This document shows, in pieces, positions 34,467 through 46,855 of a DNA stretch of 64,000 nt. Every line of letters starts with the position of its first letter. The stretch's first letter is position 1. The translations under genes were made by a program, and so were the position numbers. The notes under the pieces were generated by a model. The model was not told where the DNA came from and did not search any database. It saw only the letters and a list, made by a program, of their open reading frames with translations. This DNA comes from Membranipora membranacea. Its lineage: Eukaryota; Bryozoa; Gymnolaemata; Cheilostomatida; Membraniporidae. Where the stretch lies: positions 17,608,001 through 17,672,000 of the forward strand of contig OU612073.1 in the NCBI GenBank assembly GCA_914767715.1, read 5' to 3'.

Positions 34467-37400
34467 GATATATAGTACTTTTATGTATTGAGAAGTTGGC
34501 TGAGAGAACATAGATTGAATTCTGACAGTATGCGCAGCATAAGAGTGACAGTTGTAGGTAAATAAAAGATCCAGGCTATAAGATGTATTCATAGCTGAGC
34601 AGCTCAACTCTGAATCTGCTGAGATAACACTCACCTCCGGTCCTCCTATAAAATAACAACAGCAGCTTGCTGACGAGTTCACTGGTTGAACTTCCAGTCA
34701 ATTTCAAGATATATTTGACATTGTATAATTTTTTTTATATCATTGATCCTTATGATTTAGTGTATTGAGGGAAGCAAAACAGTGAGTTACAAAGATTGTT
34801 ACTCATGCCTCAAATCAAACACAGCAAATTTGACATATAAATAATTATCAGAAACCTTTAATTTAAAATTAAAATCTTTTCAATTTGAAACCAACTCACT
34901 CGAAAATATGAACCACACAGAGTTTCTGAAGGCTCCACCACAATATTGGCTACCGTTACCAGAGCATAGCCGATCGCACCTTTCCTCATCATCAATACCA
35001 TACTTGTCATAAACATCACCACAAAAACACTCTGTTTCATGCTGCAGTCCCATAAACATGAATCCTATAATATAGAACATAATATATTGTTGCTTGTTGT
35101 ATGTCATACAACTCAGGTACCTATCTCGCTACTAATAAAGGGTTTTTTGGTAAAAAAAAGTAGGCTTATTTCACAAGGTCTGTCTCAGTCCAAGGTCTGA
35201 GGACTAGACATGCCTTAAAGGTGTGGCTGTCAAATTCGGTGCCAAGTTGCGCTCAGTTTATAGGTAAGTTTGACCAACTATTGGGCACAGTGCCCTGTAG
35301 TGATAATAATACTGTGGGGTTCGAACCCAGAACCTTTACAGGTCACGAGGTACATCCTACTTGATTAAAAGATGAGGGGCTGGGGTAAGTCTTGAAGGAA
35401 GTCAGGATTTGTTTAGTGGCAGCAATTTACCAAATCACTTTTATGGATAACTTTTACCCTTCTGCATCATTGTCATCGATATCCTTCTTCACAAATAAAA
35501 AAAGTACACACCTTTTGCAGCACAATATACAGTGCAGACCTCGATAGTCATATCATCTGACTCCAGTGCCATTGAGCCGTTCATGGCACGCTCTTCTGTC
35601 TTATCATGGTAACAGCCGACATACAATTTATCAAACTCTGTGTCTGTCAAAATTTATGTGATGATATAAATTATAAGCCTATTTGTAAAGACTGTATGAG
35701 CATCAAATAAAGATAATTAAACCCCCCCCCCCCCCCCTGGGAGAATTGATGGAAATTATTTCATTAAAGTTTGATTAATTTGATTAATTTTTCTAGGGCT
35801 TATAAAGTTCAGCTGGAGTCCCATTCGGTTTCAATGCGTAGATAAAACTTTTGATCTATACTTACTCTGTGATGACTGGGTTTGCAGTGCAACCTGACAG
35901 ACATAGTTTACTGAATGGAAATGTATTTCTGTCCAAGGGTTAGTCTCTTCTTCTGTCTTCATCCAGGATGAAACTGAACACTCAGCAGAGCAAGCATCAT
36001 CTTGATTGTAAGATGATTGCATGCGAGTCTGCGAACCATCATATGTCATCAGATCTGGAGACAAAATATCTCAAAGACTGTATACACAGTCACGCAATGG
36101 TTGATTATTGAAATATTTCTACCGGCCTTCCCTTATTGATCAGTCTTTAGTAACGTGGTAATTGCTTTTTAAAATTTTTAATATTGTATAATAATATTTA
36201 ATATCGTATTGTATTTTGGTCTTGTACTGACATTTCCATCAATCATTCAATTGATTTTCGAAGCGATTATTGATTATGGCTTTATATCTCGAGACCTTTG
36301 TATTGTTCCGGCTAAACTAACTATATTTTGTCCAATTCATGCACTCCTCTCACTCAAAATAACTGAAAACAGGTTAAGCAACATGTTATACACACCAGCT
36401 ATCTTTAAACTAGAGTTTTTTATTGTGGGGTTTGATCATAGATTTTTTAAATCTATGGGTTTGATGATGTATTTAATAGTAAAGAAGTTGTGAGCATAAA
36501 TATTTCTACCTCAATGCGCGACAATCGCCCAAAAAAGCCGGTCTGTTGTTGTACACAATGTGCTTTGCATGTTATACTGCATAGATTTTCATCACACTTT
36601 TGCATAACGCAACATACTGCATCATTTTGCTCGTTGCTGCCTATATGTTGTCAATGTATTTCAGTTCATGAACAATTATTCAAGTAAGAAAGATGCTGTT
36701 TAAAAACTTTTGCCACATGTGATTTTAGTCAGACTGCTAGCGACATGTCATTGAAGGAACTTTTTAAATGGGACAAGTAGTTCTTGAGAAACTGGAAGCT
36801 GGTATATCACATTCGTGATATATAGATATATGGTTACATACTGAGTGGCTTAAAAAATGTGTTTGAATTATCTCCCTACATTGTTCATGGTTCAAAGAAT
36901 TTGCCGGCTTCTCTCTCGAAAGGCACGCTCTGCAGCCAAAGTCTACCCATCTTCAGCTGTGTGAAGAGACCATGTTTTGTGCAAGTTATATCTGAAAAGA
37001 TTAGGAAAAGTAGGAAAAACAAAGTCGCAAAATTTATTTAGTGAATTTAAAATGCATTACCTGTCTCATTAAGTGGCTGAGCATCAATTTTCATAAGAAC
37101 AAGCGTTTCCACTCTCTCCAATGAACAGGCAGGTCGATATGTGATACAGAGGTTCTCCTCGTAGCTATATCCCGCACAGCTTTCAGATCTATGACACTTT
37201 ACAGCACATCTAAGTTTAGATTTTGCTGTCTCATTACTGTAAATCTTGAATCCATCTTCCACATGTTGACTCATAAACTCTCCCTGACCATGTCTGTGGG
37301 AGGCTAATAATCAGATGTTAAATATACAATAGATATAGATGTGAAAAATCCGTAAACCTCTTAACCTCTGTAAGAAAAACATGCAGTATATATATATATA

Positions 37401-37693
37401 TATATTATGTATATAACTTTTTGACATCCTTTCGCCTCATCAATCAAGTTCATCTGAATTGATCAAGTATTGTCATGAAATCTTATCAATGTGCAGCACT
37501 TTGGGCACAGTGTCCAGCACGCGAAAGAGTGAGAGAGATTAGTGTGTAGATAAAAAAATTGCCGTAAGTACTTCCAACAAATCCGGAAGATTGAAAAAAC
37601 AAATTGACATATGAGACGCCTTAATAACTCACCAGTGAGGTTACGTACAACAAGTAATAATATAAACACGACCACATATGTGATCGGTATCAT
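34467..37693 (-). CDS. Secreted or membrane protein: PAN-like, fucolectin-like and WSC domains
   Basis: Six exons in order. 37693-37633: signal peptide (MIPITYVVVFILLLVV). About 37293-37061: PAN/apple-like, four to five Cys including CAVKCHRSESCAGYSYE. 36054-35866: fucolectin/F5-8-like first half with NPWTEIHF. 35643-35512: first half of a WSC domain (YVGCYHDKTEERAMNGSMA). 35064-34900: second half (GLQHETECFCGDVYDKYG, then CSGNGSQYCGG and RNSVW). 34645-34467: YNCHSYAAHTVRIQ, like the end of a fucolectin-type domain. All introns after the PAN exon are phase 1 and exon lengths agree. The signal-to-PAN junction fits only if one base is added, perhaps in a GGG run near 37283. Such domains bind glycans outside the cell. 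The 3' end is not fixed; exons down to 28.3 kb may belong to it. Confidence 0.75.
35285..35345 (-). repeat. tRNA-like B-box fragment
   Basis: On the minus strand a perfect B box (GGGTTCGAACCCC) follows AGGATGTACCTCGTGACCTG. No good A box. Probably a SINE head fragment lying in an intron of the WSC gene. Confidence 0.45.
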
Positions 37694-38029
37694 ATTTTCC
37701 TTGACAGAAGATCTATACATGCAGATCAGAACAAGCTCCACACAAATAAATGTTATAATAGAAATATTGGTTTCAGGGATTCTTTATTTATATACCCGTA
37801 TAAAATAATCGATACCTTTTAGATTTTGCAAAGGTTCAACCATGTCATTTAGCAGTCTACATATGTCCAACATATATACACAATACATCAGATGTTGGTG
37901 TCAATGGTAACGGAAACAGAACCAAGATATATTCGAAGCAAAGAAGCATCGATAATAATAAATTCACATTATTTGCTAGTAGGTACTACAAATGAGAATT
38001 GGCTTACCTAAGACATGATACAACTCATT

Positions 38030-38185
38030 TATTTAGCACACCCTTGATCTAGGTAAGAACGGGCAAGCAAGGGTTATGTATTAAGAGCTCACTTCAATAA
38101 AGGCCATGGGTAGTGACCAGGATTAAAACCTGCAACTCCCAGATTAAGAAGCCCAAATCCTAACCACTACACCACAATGCCATTC
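38030..38185 (-). repeat. tRNA-derived SINE, family 1, reverse copy
   Basis: On the minus strand GGCATTGTGGTGTAGTGG (A box) and TTGCAGGTTTTAATCC (decayed B box) precede ACTACCCATG, as in the copy at 17563-17806. The body shares GTGAGCTCT and TGCTTGCCC words. Confidence 0.8.
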
Positions 38186-38189
38186 ATCT

Positions 38190-39200
38190 TTGGATAGTTA
38201 CTTGGAAAATCTCCCCTTAGTGTTGTTTCCCGTTTCAGGCCAACAAAGGCATTGTCTGTATGCTGGGTCACGCTGGATATTGCTTCTGTGGTATTGACTA
38301 CTCATGTACCAGTGGTTGGTGATTCTTGATTTTGATCAGCTGTTGAGCTTTGGTGGTATGCTGATGTGTGGTTTGTTTAATTATGTTAGGTTTTGTTTGC
38401 TGATATCATAGAAGGGGAGATAAAAAGACCTAGACTCAGAAGGCGGTAAGTGCACTATGCCGGCATTTAAATACCAGTATGGACAAAACATATACCTCAC
38501 AGTTGCTTGATAATATCGCATCCATTGAATATAGATATCTAAGTCATTTTTTCCAGGGCTACAAATTATTTTTTGTGGGAAAAACATAGTTTTTGTTGAT
38601 GATATGGATGACTTTGCAGGGAGGGTGCTTGAGGGATGCCATTTCGTTGAGACCCTAAATCTAAGGGCTCTACCTGAAGCAATATACCAATGACCATAGA
38701 TTCGTAATGTGGTGATATATAATTGGTCAATCATTTAATGGGTTGCATTCACTCATCTCTCCTTGTTGATGCTGCAGTGCTGAGATAGGTATGTACAACA
38801 GTGATCTTGTGCATGTCGGCACACTTTTCAATCCGATCAAAACCTACCCAGCAACGGTAAAATGAATTGCAAATTTTTACCAGCACACTCTGCACATTCT
38901 GCACCTAAAGTTACATGATACCTATGCTCTTTCATTCATTCATGTTTTGCACTCAGTGCCAAAAAAAAGTTTATTAAACAAAAAAAAGAAACAGAAAGGA
39001 AATAATATCATCAATGGTGTTGGTCAAGTCGATAATATATGGTTGAATAGTAATGCTTTGAATGAACTGAAATTATCTTTAGATCTCAAATGTAATGGTT
39101 AAGAATTGTATGTAGCAGAAACTTTGTATCTTAGATTGTCAGTGTGAAATAAAAGTAAATTTTTATCACAAAAATTGAACTTGGTAGTGATTTAAATCAT
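38190..39200. other. No gene recognised
   Basis: Holds a 117-codon open frame on the minus strand (38734-38381) without motifs or splice support, plus AT-rich sequence. Nothing else was seen. Confidence 0.4.
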
Positions 39201-39452
39201 TTATAAATAAATGGAGATGTCAAAAAATTTGTTTATCTTATGCGCAAAAAGTGGAGTGAAATAACAAACAAGCTTAGGAAGAGGTAGGAGTTGTAATGAT
39301 TGTGTAATGGATTCGGTTGGAATGAGATAATATGGAATGTAATGCACATTGGCGATAATGCGTAAAGCCTGTTTTTGCAACAAAAACAATCTATTGACGG
39401 TATTATTGCAGGCCAGTTGCCAATGATATGGATCCCATGTATTAGGTGACAA
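39201..39452 (-). mobile_element. Non-LTR retrotransposon (LINE) fragment
   Basis: An open stretch contains LFLLQKQALRIIANVHY, typical of the region after the reverse transcriptase thumb in CR1/Jockey-like elements. The catalytic part is missing. Truncated and surely inactive. Confidence 0.6.
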
Positions 39453-40663
39453 TAGACAAGCTAGCTGAAAGTAAAATGTCCAGGCGCTTGCTATGTCAAT
39501 TCAATTTCAATTCATCCTGATGCCCGTTGCTGGGCTCAGAAGCTGATGCAGTGAATTTTATTACCTGAAATCTTATTGAAAAGAATTAAAGGTTGTCAAC
39601 AAACCATCCCTCATTTAATGCAAGTTGAGCTGAGGCCACTTTTACTCATGATTTATTAATCCTTGCTAATCTGTGATTTCCTATGATTTTCCTGATGTCC
39701 TAAGATAGGTAGAGATTCATAGTTTCTTTTACCATAAAGTTCAGCTGTGTCTGCTGAAACTGGGGATTAACAGTGGATTATCTATGTCATGCTTAATCCG
39801 ATCAACAAGCACCTTTATTGCATGGTGAGATAGATTATAACCAACAAATTCCTGAAGAGTTTATCCCGTAGCTCTTTCAGAAATGATGTCCATTGTCGAT
39901 CCAAAGACGCATTTTTTAATTAATCCTAACTAAGTTATTTTTTATGGGGCTTCTGGCAATGCTACGAAAGTCTTTGATTGTAAAATGAAAAAAAAACAGA
40001 AATACCTGTTGCTGAGAAATTCACATGTGAAGTCAATTTTTGCAAAGGTTCACAAGATCACTGTGATGTATTTATTCTGTTCCTCCCAAACTCAGCAGTG
40101 TGATGCACTGGAGTGAATACCACTAGAAAAAAGAGTTAAAATATAAAATGATAAAATGGTGAAAAGGATTAGCCCTTAGGATAAGGATTATTCTGTATTC
40201 TGGCAATGGTTTTTACATAATAAATCAAAATTGATATATTTTTCCCCACATATGCAAAGCTTGAAGACTAAAAGACTTAACTAGAGTAGATTAATATGGT
40301 TGTTGCTGTTGTTTAAAATGAGTAAGTTTGGTTGCTGAGCGTATCTGAATTGGTAAAGAGTTAAATTGATTGATTGATTTATTACATATCACAGACAATA
40401 GTACATGTTGCGAAATTCGGTGTAAATACTGGCCTTTAAAGTAGACATGAACAAAATTGGAAAAAAGTCAGAACTCTGTAGGATTGTTTTTAAAATAATG
40501 ATTTAAAGTATATACAAGGTGGTATAAAAAACTATCTCTGCCTCATGCTCCTCAATATTTAATGGCTTGATATCTTCCAGAGGGGCATTGACTCAAAAAT
40601 TCATTAATGAAATGGTCACATTGTTTACTATATATTTGATGGCAAGTGTTTTAGTTAGTTTCT

Positions 40664-41087
40664 AAATGTGTAAATCTATGTCATGATACTCAATACCAAG
40701 CTTAGAACAATCTTTAAAAATATTTCTGATAGCCTTTTTATCACCTGCATAGATACAGGTAAAAATAATAGGTAAACAATAGGAAATGAGGGACATGATA
40801 AAACTTTTGAATAACATATGGGCTAGAGATTTAGAGCTATAATACACAAAACTCTTAACAATATACATTCTTCTAGCTGCTGTTGTAACCACTGATTGTA
40901 CATGCTCAAGAAATCTCAAATCCTGATCCACTATTACACCAAGGTATCTAACTTTATCAGACAATACAATGTCTGTTCCATTCAATACAAGTGTAGGGGT
41001 ATGAGGTTTAACGTGTTGGGTTGAGAACATAAGTTCTTGGGTCTTTGTTGGGTTTAATGAAAGATTTAATTCGTCACATTGTTCAGA
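40664..41087 (-). mobile_element. LINE reverse transcriptase C-terminal fragment
   Basis: The peptide contains LNPTKTQELMF, then VRYLGVIVDQDLRFLEHV, LFKSFIMSLISYCLPI and CSKLGIEYHDIDL. This is the conserved stretch downstream of the YxDD core in CR1/L2/Jockey-like LINEs. The frame stops at 40662. A related fragment in the opposite direction is at 45885-46200. Confidence 0.8.
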
Positions 41088-41551
41088 AATAAAAGTTGTA
41101 GTGAATCATATTTGATATTTGATATTTTATCACTCCATAGCCTATACAACTGGCAGCATGTGTTAATTTTAAATAAATAAAGAAATAATTGAAGTCATGC
41201 GATGAGAATGAGAAAAAAATTACAATAATATAGTGGGTTTTTATGCTTTAGACAAGCTTTAGGATTTAAAACGCAAATCTGTTTACATAATGTGAATTTA
41301 TTTTTAATGATATTTTCTTTGGCATAATTTGCCAAATAGACACATCATTTAGGTGAAATCTTCACTTAGTTTTTTTGATTTAATCAATCACCTTGAAAAC
41401 ATGATAAATACTCTCAATCTTCTGCTTAATGAAACTAAACAAAGTCTACTGACATCCGACGTTTGCAATTATTCCTCTACTCCAATGTCTCCCCTTCTTA
41501 TGTTACAAGTGATTGTATTTTATTTCTGCAGCTATGCCCTGAAAAAAACCA

Positions 41552-41660
41552 TTGACTTCAACAAACATCCTTGATCTTATATTTAACACAATAACCTCTT
41601 TCACCAACCCCATAAAATTTGCCAATTTTGCAATCTTAGTCTGTGCAAATAACCACATAA
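41552..41660 (+). mobile_element. Possible LINE endonuclease remnant
   Basis: The plus strand encodes TNILDLIFNTI, similar to the NILDLxFTN motif of the apurinic endonuclease domain in CR1/Jockey-like LINEs. The surrounding frame shows no other motif. It might be the far part of a broken element related to 40664-41087, but the orientation differs. Confidence 0.3.
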
Positions 41661-42769
41661 CCAGTGCCAGTGCCCTTTGCTTACCTGATGTTGACTACGT
41701 TTATAATCTATTTATCATAGCTTTGAAAATTTCTACTCTTTTGGTTTGTATGTCAATATTCCATCTTTTTTTAAAACAGCATATCACTCTGCATAAGACC
41801 AAGAACTGTTAGCACACGCATGAAGATAATAATAAATTGAAGAGCAAATCGAATCGATTGCAAAGTAATATCTGAGTTTATTACCCTAGTGTACTTTAAC
41901 TTTGTGTGAGTGAGGAAATTATATTACAAATTAAGAAATTAAAGTTGCAAACAAATTTCCTTGCATATAAATTGTGACATCCTAAACCTCCGCTATTTTA
42001 ATGAAACTGAATGAATAATAATGTTCATTTAACTATTGAAAATGAAATAATTATGTTCCAAAAGACATGATGGTACATCCCTTGTGCATAACAATCTCAT
42101 TTCCAGTCACCAAAATAATTATTATTCAAACTCTCAACTAAAATGATTGTATATGCAGTACTGGAAATAAATGTTTTGAACAGAGGGTGTTTGATATTTT
42201 GTATATATATTTGTCATATCTAAACAAGTTATAGGAAAATTCTTTACTGACTTTACATTTATGGGTTCGAAGCTAGCTTGAATGCACCTGTTCCTGCATA
42301 AGTAACTTTGTTTGTGCTCTTATGTGACTTCAAGAAATTTGAGGGATAGGATCAGGACCCATTGGGTGGAGCTCTGCACCATTGTCAGCAAGTTCATTAC
42401 CCTGGATACATTCGTGATTGGACATCCATAAGAGGGCTAGATGGTCTAGAATCTAGTTTCTAGATGATGAAAAAGATTGTATCTGATTGAGCAGATTTGC
42501 TCAATAAGTAGGGAACATCTGAATTAAGAGAGCTTAAACTGTTTGAATATGACAATAGGTTCATACAGAATATTGATCAAGGATTAACAGGTGTTTCGTA
42601 TTCAACTGAATTCGAGCATAAAGAGATTAATTTGAAAATTTAGACACAAGTTTCCTGAAATTCATTTAAACAAAATTACCACCAGGGAGATAATCTTTCC
42701 TGCCTTAAATAAAATGTACCGTCTCTGACTTGTCTAAGGGCCAATCACAGTAATTGAAGTTGCTCAACC

Positions 42770-42795
42770 TGTAGCCCCATGAACATGGGGCTACA
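42770..42795. repeat. Perfect 11-bp hairpin
   Basis: TGTAGCCCCAT and ATGGGGCTACA separated by GAAC. A compact stem-loop; no function assigned. Confidence 0.8.
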
Positions 42796-44309
42796 GTCTG
42801 AAACAGAATGTTTTGTTATTTCACTCACGGTAGCTAAGACAAAGCAAGGAAATTTAGCTGTATAGTATTACACTCTGTGACGCTAGATTAGACCAATCTT
42901 AATGGATTAAGCAGATGATGCTTCAGATTTAACCATAAACTTTAATCTTATTTATACATACCTACCATTATGGTGCTTGTGTTAGGTAAAAGGTACAGGG
43001 AACTTGGGCATGTACAGCTGTCAGTCGTTTAAAACATGATCTTCATACATATTCGTTCAACTACAAAGGTATCAACAGAAAAATAGTTATGTGAACAATA
43101 TTGAACAGTGAAAACCACTATAACTCGATGTGATACAAATGAATGGGGGATACTAGTGCTATCTTTAACCTTGGTAAGTTCATGAAATGCTCAGCAAACT
43201 TGCATGCAACATAAGAGTTATCGTGCTAAGAGTATTTCCAAAATAATTAGAATCAAATATACGGCTATTAAACCACTAGGTGGCTCAATATTACTTATGC
43301 ATCACATTATTCTCTGATTCTTCACCTCCGTAATGATATGCTTCTTTAAAAAATTGGTCCACTCTTGTAGTGTTTTCGATATTATTAAAATTTCCTAAAT
43401 CCAGTTCCGTTAGCTTGTTTACTGTTACCTTGCTGCCAATCTATTCATAGCCACAGCGCATAACCACAGAGAAAATCATCTATTCAAATCAATGTTTTCA
43501 TAGCCAAATCATCCCTCCAAGCTGTCACTCTTTGACCCTCATAAACCCCATTATACTCAGTTACTCTTTAACCCCTCATAAACCCCATTATACCCAAAGA
43601 ATAACAAACATTATTGCCTGATTCACCAAACCCTCTTTGTGTCGTCACATATTACGATAGCGATGGGGCCCCCTTTTATCTATTATTCTCAGCACTTGTT
43701 TTTGTCTTTTTTACTATAAATTGAAATGCTTGGTCAAAGTACCTTATTCGAGCGAACTTGATATTGATTTAAACAAACTTGCATTTTTACCATGACAAAT
43801 GCCATTTCAATTTCAATGTTTTATGTATAACCACTTGAAATCATACTAACCACACGTTATCAATATTTTAATCAATTTTATATAAAATTGTAGTTTGACG
43901 GTGTCAACGGTTTACTCAAATAAACTACTATAAAATGCACCCGTTAGAAACTCGATCAATAATCTAGGAGGGCAGTTACAACTCTAAGTGCATTATACAT
44001 CTATCGCAGTAGAGGCCTTCCTAAAAACGCTCGCATAAAACTAACCCTGAAAAGGGTGTGATATTTGACGTCACAGAGCTGTTAGTGCGCTGTGTTGATA
44101 GAAATTCCTCAACAACTTTAGCTAAATAGGTCACGCATCAACATCTTTGTTGACTACACACAGTATCCTAGTGGATGCGATTATGTCTACATGGCCAGTG
44201 TTTTATAATCTTTGACAAGGCTCTCCCCACATAAAATATCACATTGCTGTCAAAACAAACATTATTGCGGCTCATAACAAATTACCTCATCGATGACTGC
44301 AAAATATGC

Positions 44310-44341
44310 TCACAGAGTAAGGATATATCCTTACTCTGTGA
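44310..44341. repeat. Perfect 32-bp palindrome
   Basis: TCACAGAGTAAGGATA followed by its exact reverse complement TATCCTTACTCTGTGA, without a loop. Confidence 0.95.
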
Positions 44342-45884
44342 TATGCTCATCGTATAAACATCCATGACCATAGAATGATACAAGCCCCAATTCATATAGC
44401 CAGAGTTAGTTTATTAGCGACGATCAATTTGTCTAATATTATTCAACACACGTTATTAAATTTACGATCCTTAGTTTTGGGCAAAATATTTGGATGGCAA
44501 TAATGTCGTCAGATAACTGATGTTATCTAAGTGACGAATCTGTTGATTCAGAAAATGAAGCTTCTGGGGCTATTCTAGGGGAATAGGGCAGGCAACTGAT
44601 GGTGAAGGAATATGTTTCTTCACAAGAACTGACCGTGGAGGATATGCATGCAGAGGTAGACTTATTTTTCAAGCGGAATGACAATAATATTTCAATGGGC
44701 ATTACAATAATTGATGACAAATAGATTTTGACTTACATAACCAGCAAAAATTTGTGTCTTGGTTGATGTTTTGTGTTCTGGCCATTTTTTACAAAAAATC
44801 AAGAATCTTTGTCACAGTTAGCCGCAGCACAGTATTTTTCGGATTTACCTCGGCTCGCCATCTACCCAGCACATTATTTAGAATTTTATCATCACATAGA
44901 ATTTTTGTCTGCTGATAAAGTTTTATCAATTAAAAATCTCCAATTATAAATATACAATGGATGGCAAACAGCAGGTCCTCACCGAAAGTTTTTAGTCAAG
45001 TTCACATAATTATACATAAGGCATACTATAAGCTGGTCAGTTTCAAGAATATGAGAACATTAACACATTTAATGTCTTAAGCTTTATCTAAAGTCTAAAG
45101 CTATAACATATTGGAATGCTAAAGTCTAAAAATTCTTGATCTCCTTTCCCTTCGCCTTATTTTCACTAACTTTGTGCAGCCGATGACTCAGCTATTGCTG
45201 GATTATTTTATTATCTGACCTGCGTCTTACCTCAGTTTATAGTATGTGTCATTTATTCTCAATCGAACACACACACACACCGCCGTGCTTGTTGTAATAT
45301 AAAATTCCAAGTTTGTTTACTTAGCCAGTGGATCTCAGTGGAGTATTGTATTCAATGGGGGCCATTCATAGAATACCTTACTACACAATATAGCCTTAGT
45401 TTGGTGCTCTGTGTTGACCTACATTTGCAGAAATCACACAAATAAGCTGACTTTTTAGACCATCATATCTCAAATTTGGGGATGGGGATGCCAGTGCCCT
45501 TCCATGAGGTTGCAATTGAGATGTGGGTGCATAGGCTCATAGTGGAAAATGAAAATCAGCACCATGGATTTTCTGCTGTATTGAATACAAGATAGCTCTG
45601 TTTTTACTGGTTGGGGAATGGGTTGACGGCCCTGGCGACTAGGTAGGCCTTGGCAACGGCGGAGCCCCAGGCTTCCGCCAACAAGCATCACACATGGTTG
45701 TCAATTCAGAGGATGAGTAAAGGGAAATATTAACGCTTCTCTTTGTATAACAAGGTTCTTGATTGATATCTAATTGATTTTTAACATCCATTTGTCGCTG
45801 AATTTCTAATCTGATTGGGTTCTAAAGAGCCTGGAAGATATAATTATATAAACGCCAACATTTAAATACTCATTATTTATAATA

Positions 45885-46200
45885 ATAAACATGCCTCTTT
45901 CTAATATATTATTTAAAAGTTTCATTATATCTCTAATTATCTACTGTCTACCAATACTATTTACAGTATGTAAACTTTTTAAAGGCGCTATCAAGCTAGG
46001 CATCGAGCACCCTGATATTGATGCTCTGATGACCACCCAAGCTAAGACACTTGTACTCAGATACATACACAATGAAGACCACTTTATGATGAATTCCTAA
46101 ATAATATAATGCCCATCAGGACATTGCCAAGCAATTAAGTACAGAGGAGCTTGGGCAGAGACTGCTTTTAACGACATTGGATTCTCACACCGAACAATTT
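45885..46200 (+). mobile_element. LINE fragment, same family as 40664-41087
   Basis: Contains ILFKSFIISLIIYCLPILFT and KLGIEHPDIDALM, closely matching the minus-strand fragment, then HNEDHFMM and, after a stop, words such as RGAWAETAFNDIG. Internal residues (the loop after the Leu/Ile-rich segment) are deleted. Inactive. Confidence 0.7.
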
Positions 46201-46802
46201 TTTTTTTTAACTTTTACCACAGAGACCTGATTTTTCTATGTTTTGGTTTTTTTGCCAGTGTGTAGCCTACACCGAATTTCACAGCTTTTTTGTCAGTGAA
46301 AGTAATAGATCCATCCATCCATTGTAAACTTGCGTCATCATGCAAACACAACTTAGTTGTCATCAGAATGACAAACACTGGTATGCTAAGTTCCTGCTGA
46401 CTAAGGTTCTTTTCAATCTTTTCCGTTTGAGAATTCAAAATGAGGGGTCACGCTTCCACCCAACCGCACCCCTTCTACATTTAAAATTTAGCCATTACTA
46501 ATTACAGATGTGTTTCTGTTATTCACCATTCATCGATAACCAAATGCCTGGGTATACAAGCCAACATCTTGCAATGGTGCTTATGTTTGCATTGAAACAT
46601 TGTGTGATGTTGTGGCCAGAAGGGTTTATACCCATGTTTTGCACTTGGCTTATTTGTTGGTTTTTGGAGTGGCTAATGTTGTTTCATGTGTATGATTCAA
46701 TGATGCATCATTCATACCCAACTTTGTTTACACAATAAGCAAAAAGTAAAGTTGTCACAGAATAATCAGCACTGAAAGTAGAAAGATTCTAATTGGTCAA
46801 CA

Positions 46803-46855
46803 GGTCACTGCGAGGTCACTCCGAGGTCACTCCGAGGTCACTCCAAGATCAGATG
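46803..46855 (+). repeat. Short tandem repeat GAGGTCACTCC
   Basis: About four 11-bp units with small differences. Each contains GGTCAC. Could be a cluster of nuclear-receptor-like half-sites, but equally a plain minisatellite. Confidence 0.7.

Larger units (their letters stand above)
41813..45884. other. No gene recognised
   Basis: Gene-poor, AT-rich. It contains the hairpin at 42770-42795, the palindrome at 44310-44341, a CA-rich microsatellite near 45270 and only short open frames. A duplicated phrase (CTCATAAACCCCATTATAC) occurs at about 43540 and 43575. Confidence 0.45.

Noticed and set aside
38381-38734. 117-codon minus-strand open frame
   Set aside because: No recognisable domain and no splice or conservation evidence; kept only as a note in the gene-less stretch.
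46508-46738. 76-codon plus-strand frame with many hydrophobic residues
   Set aside because: No start context, splice sites or family match; typical of chance frames in this AT-rich stretch.
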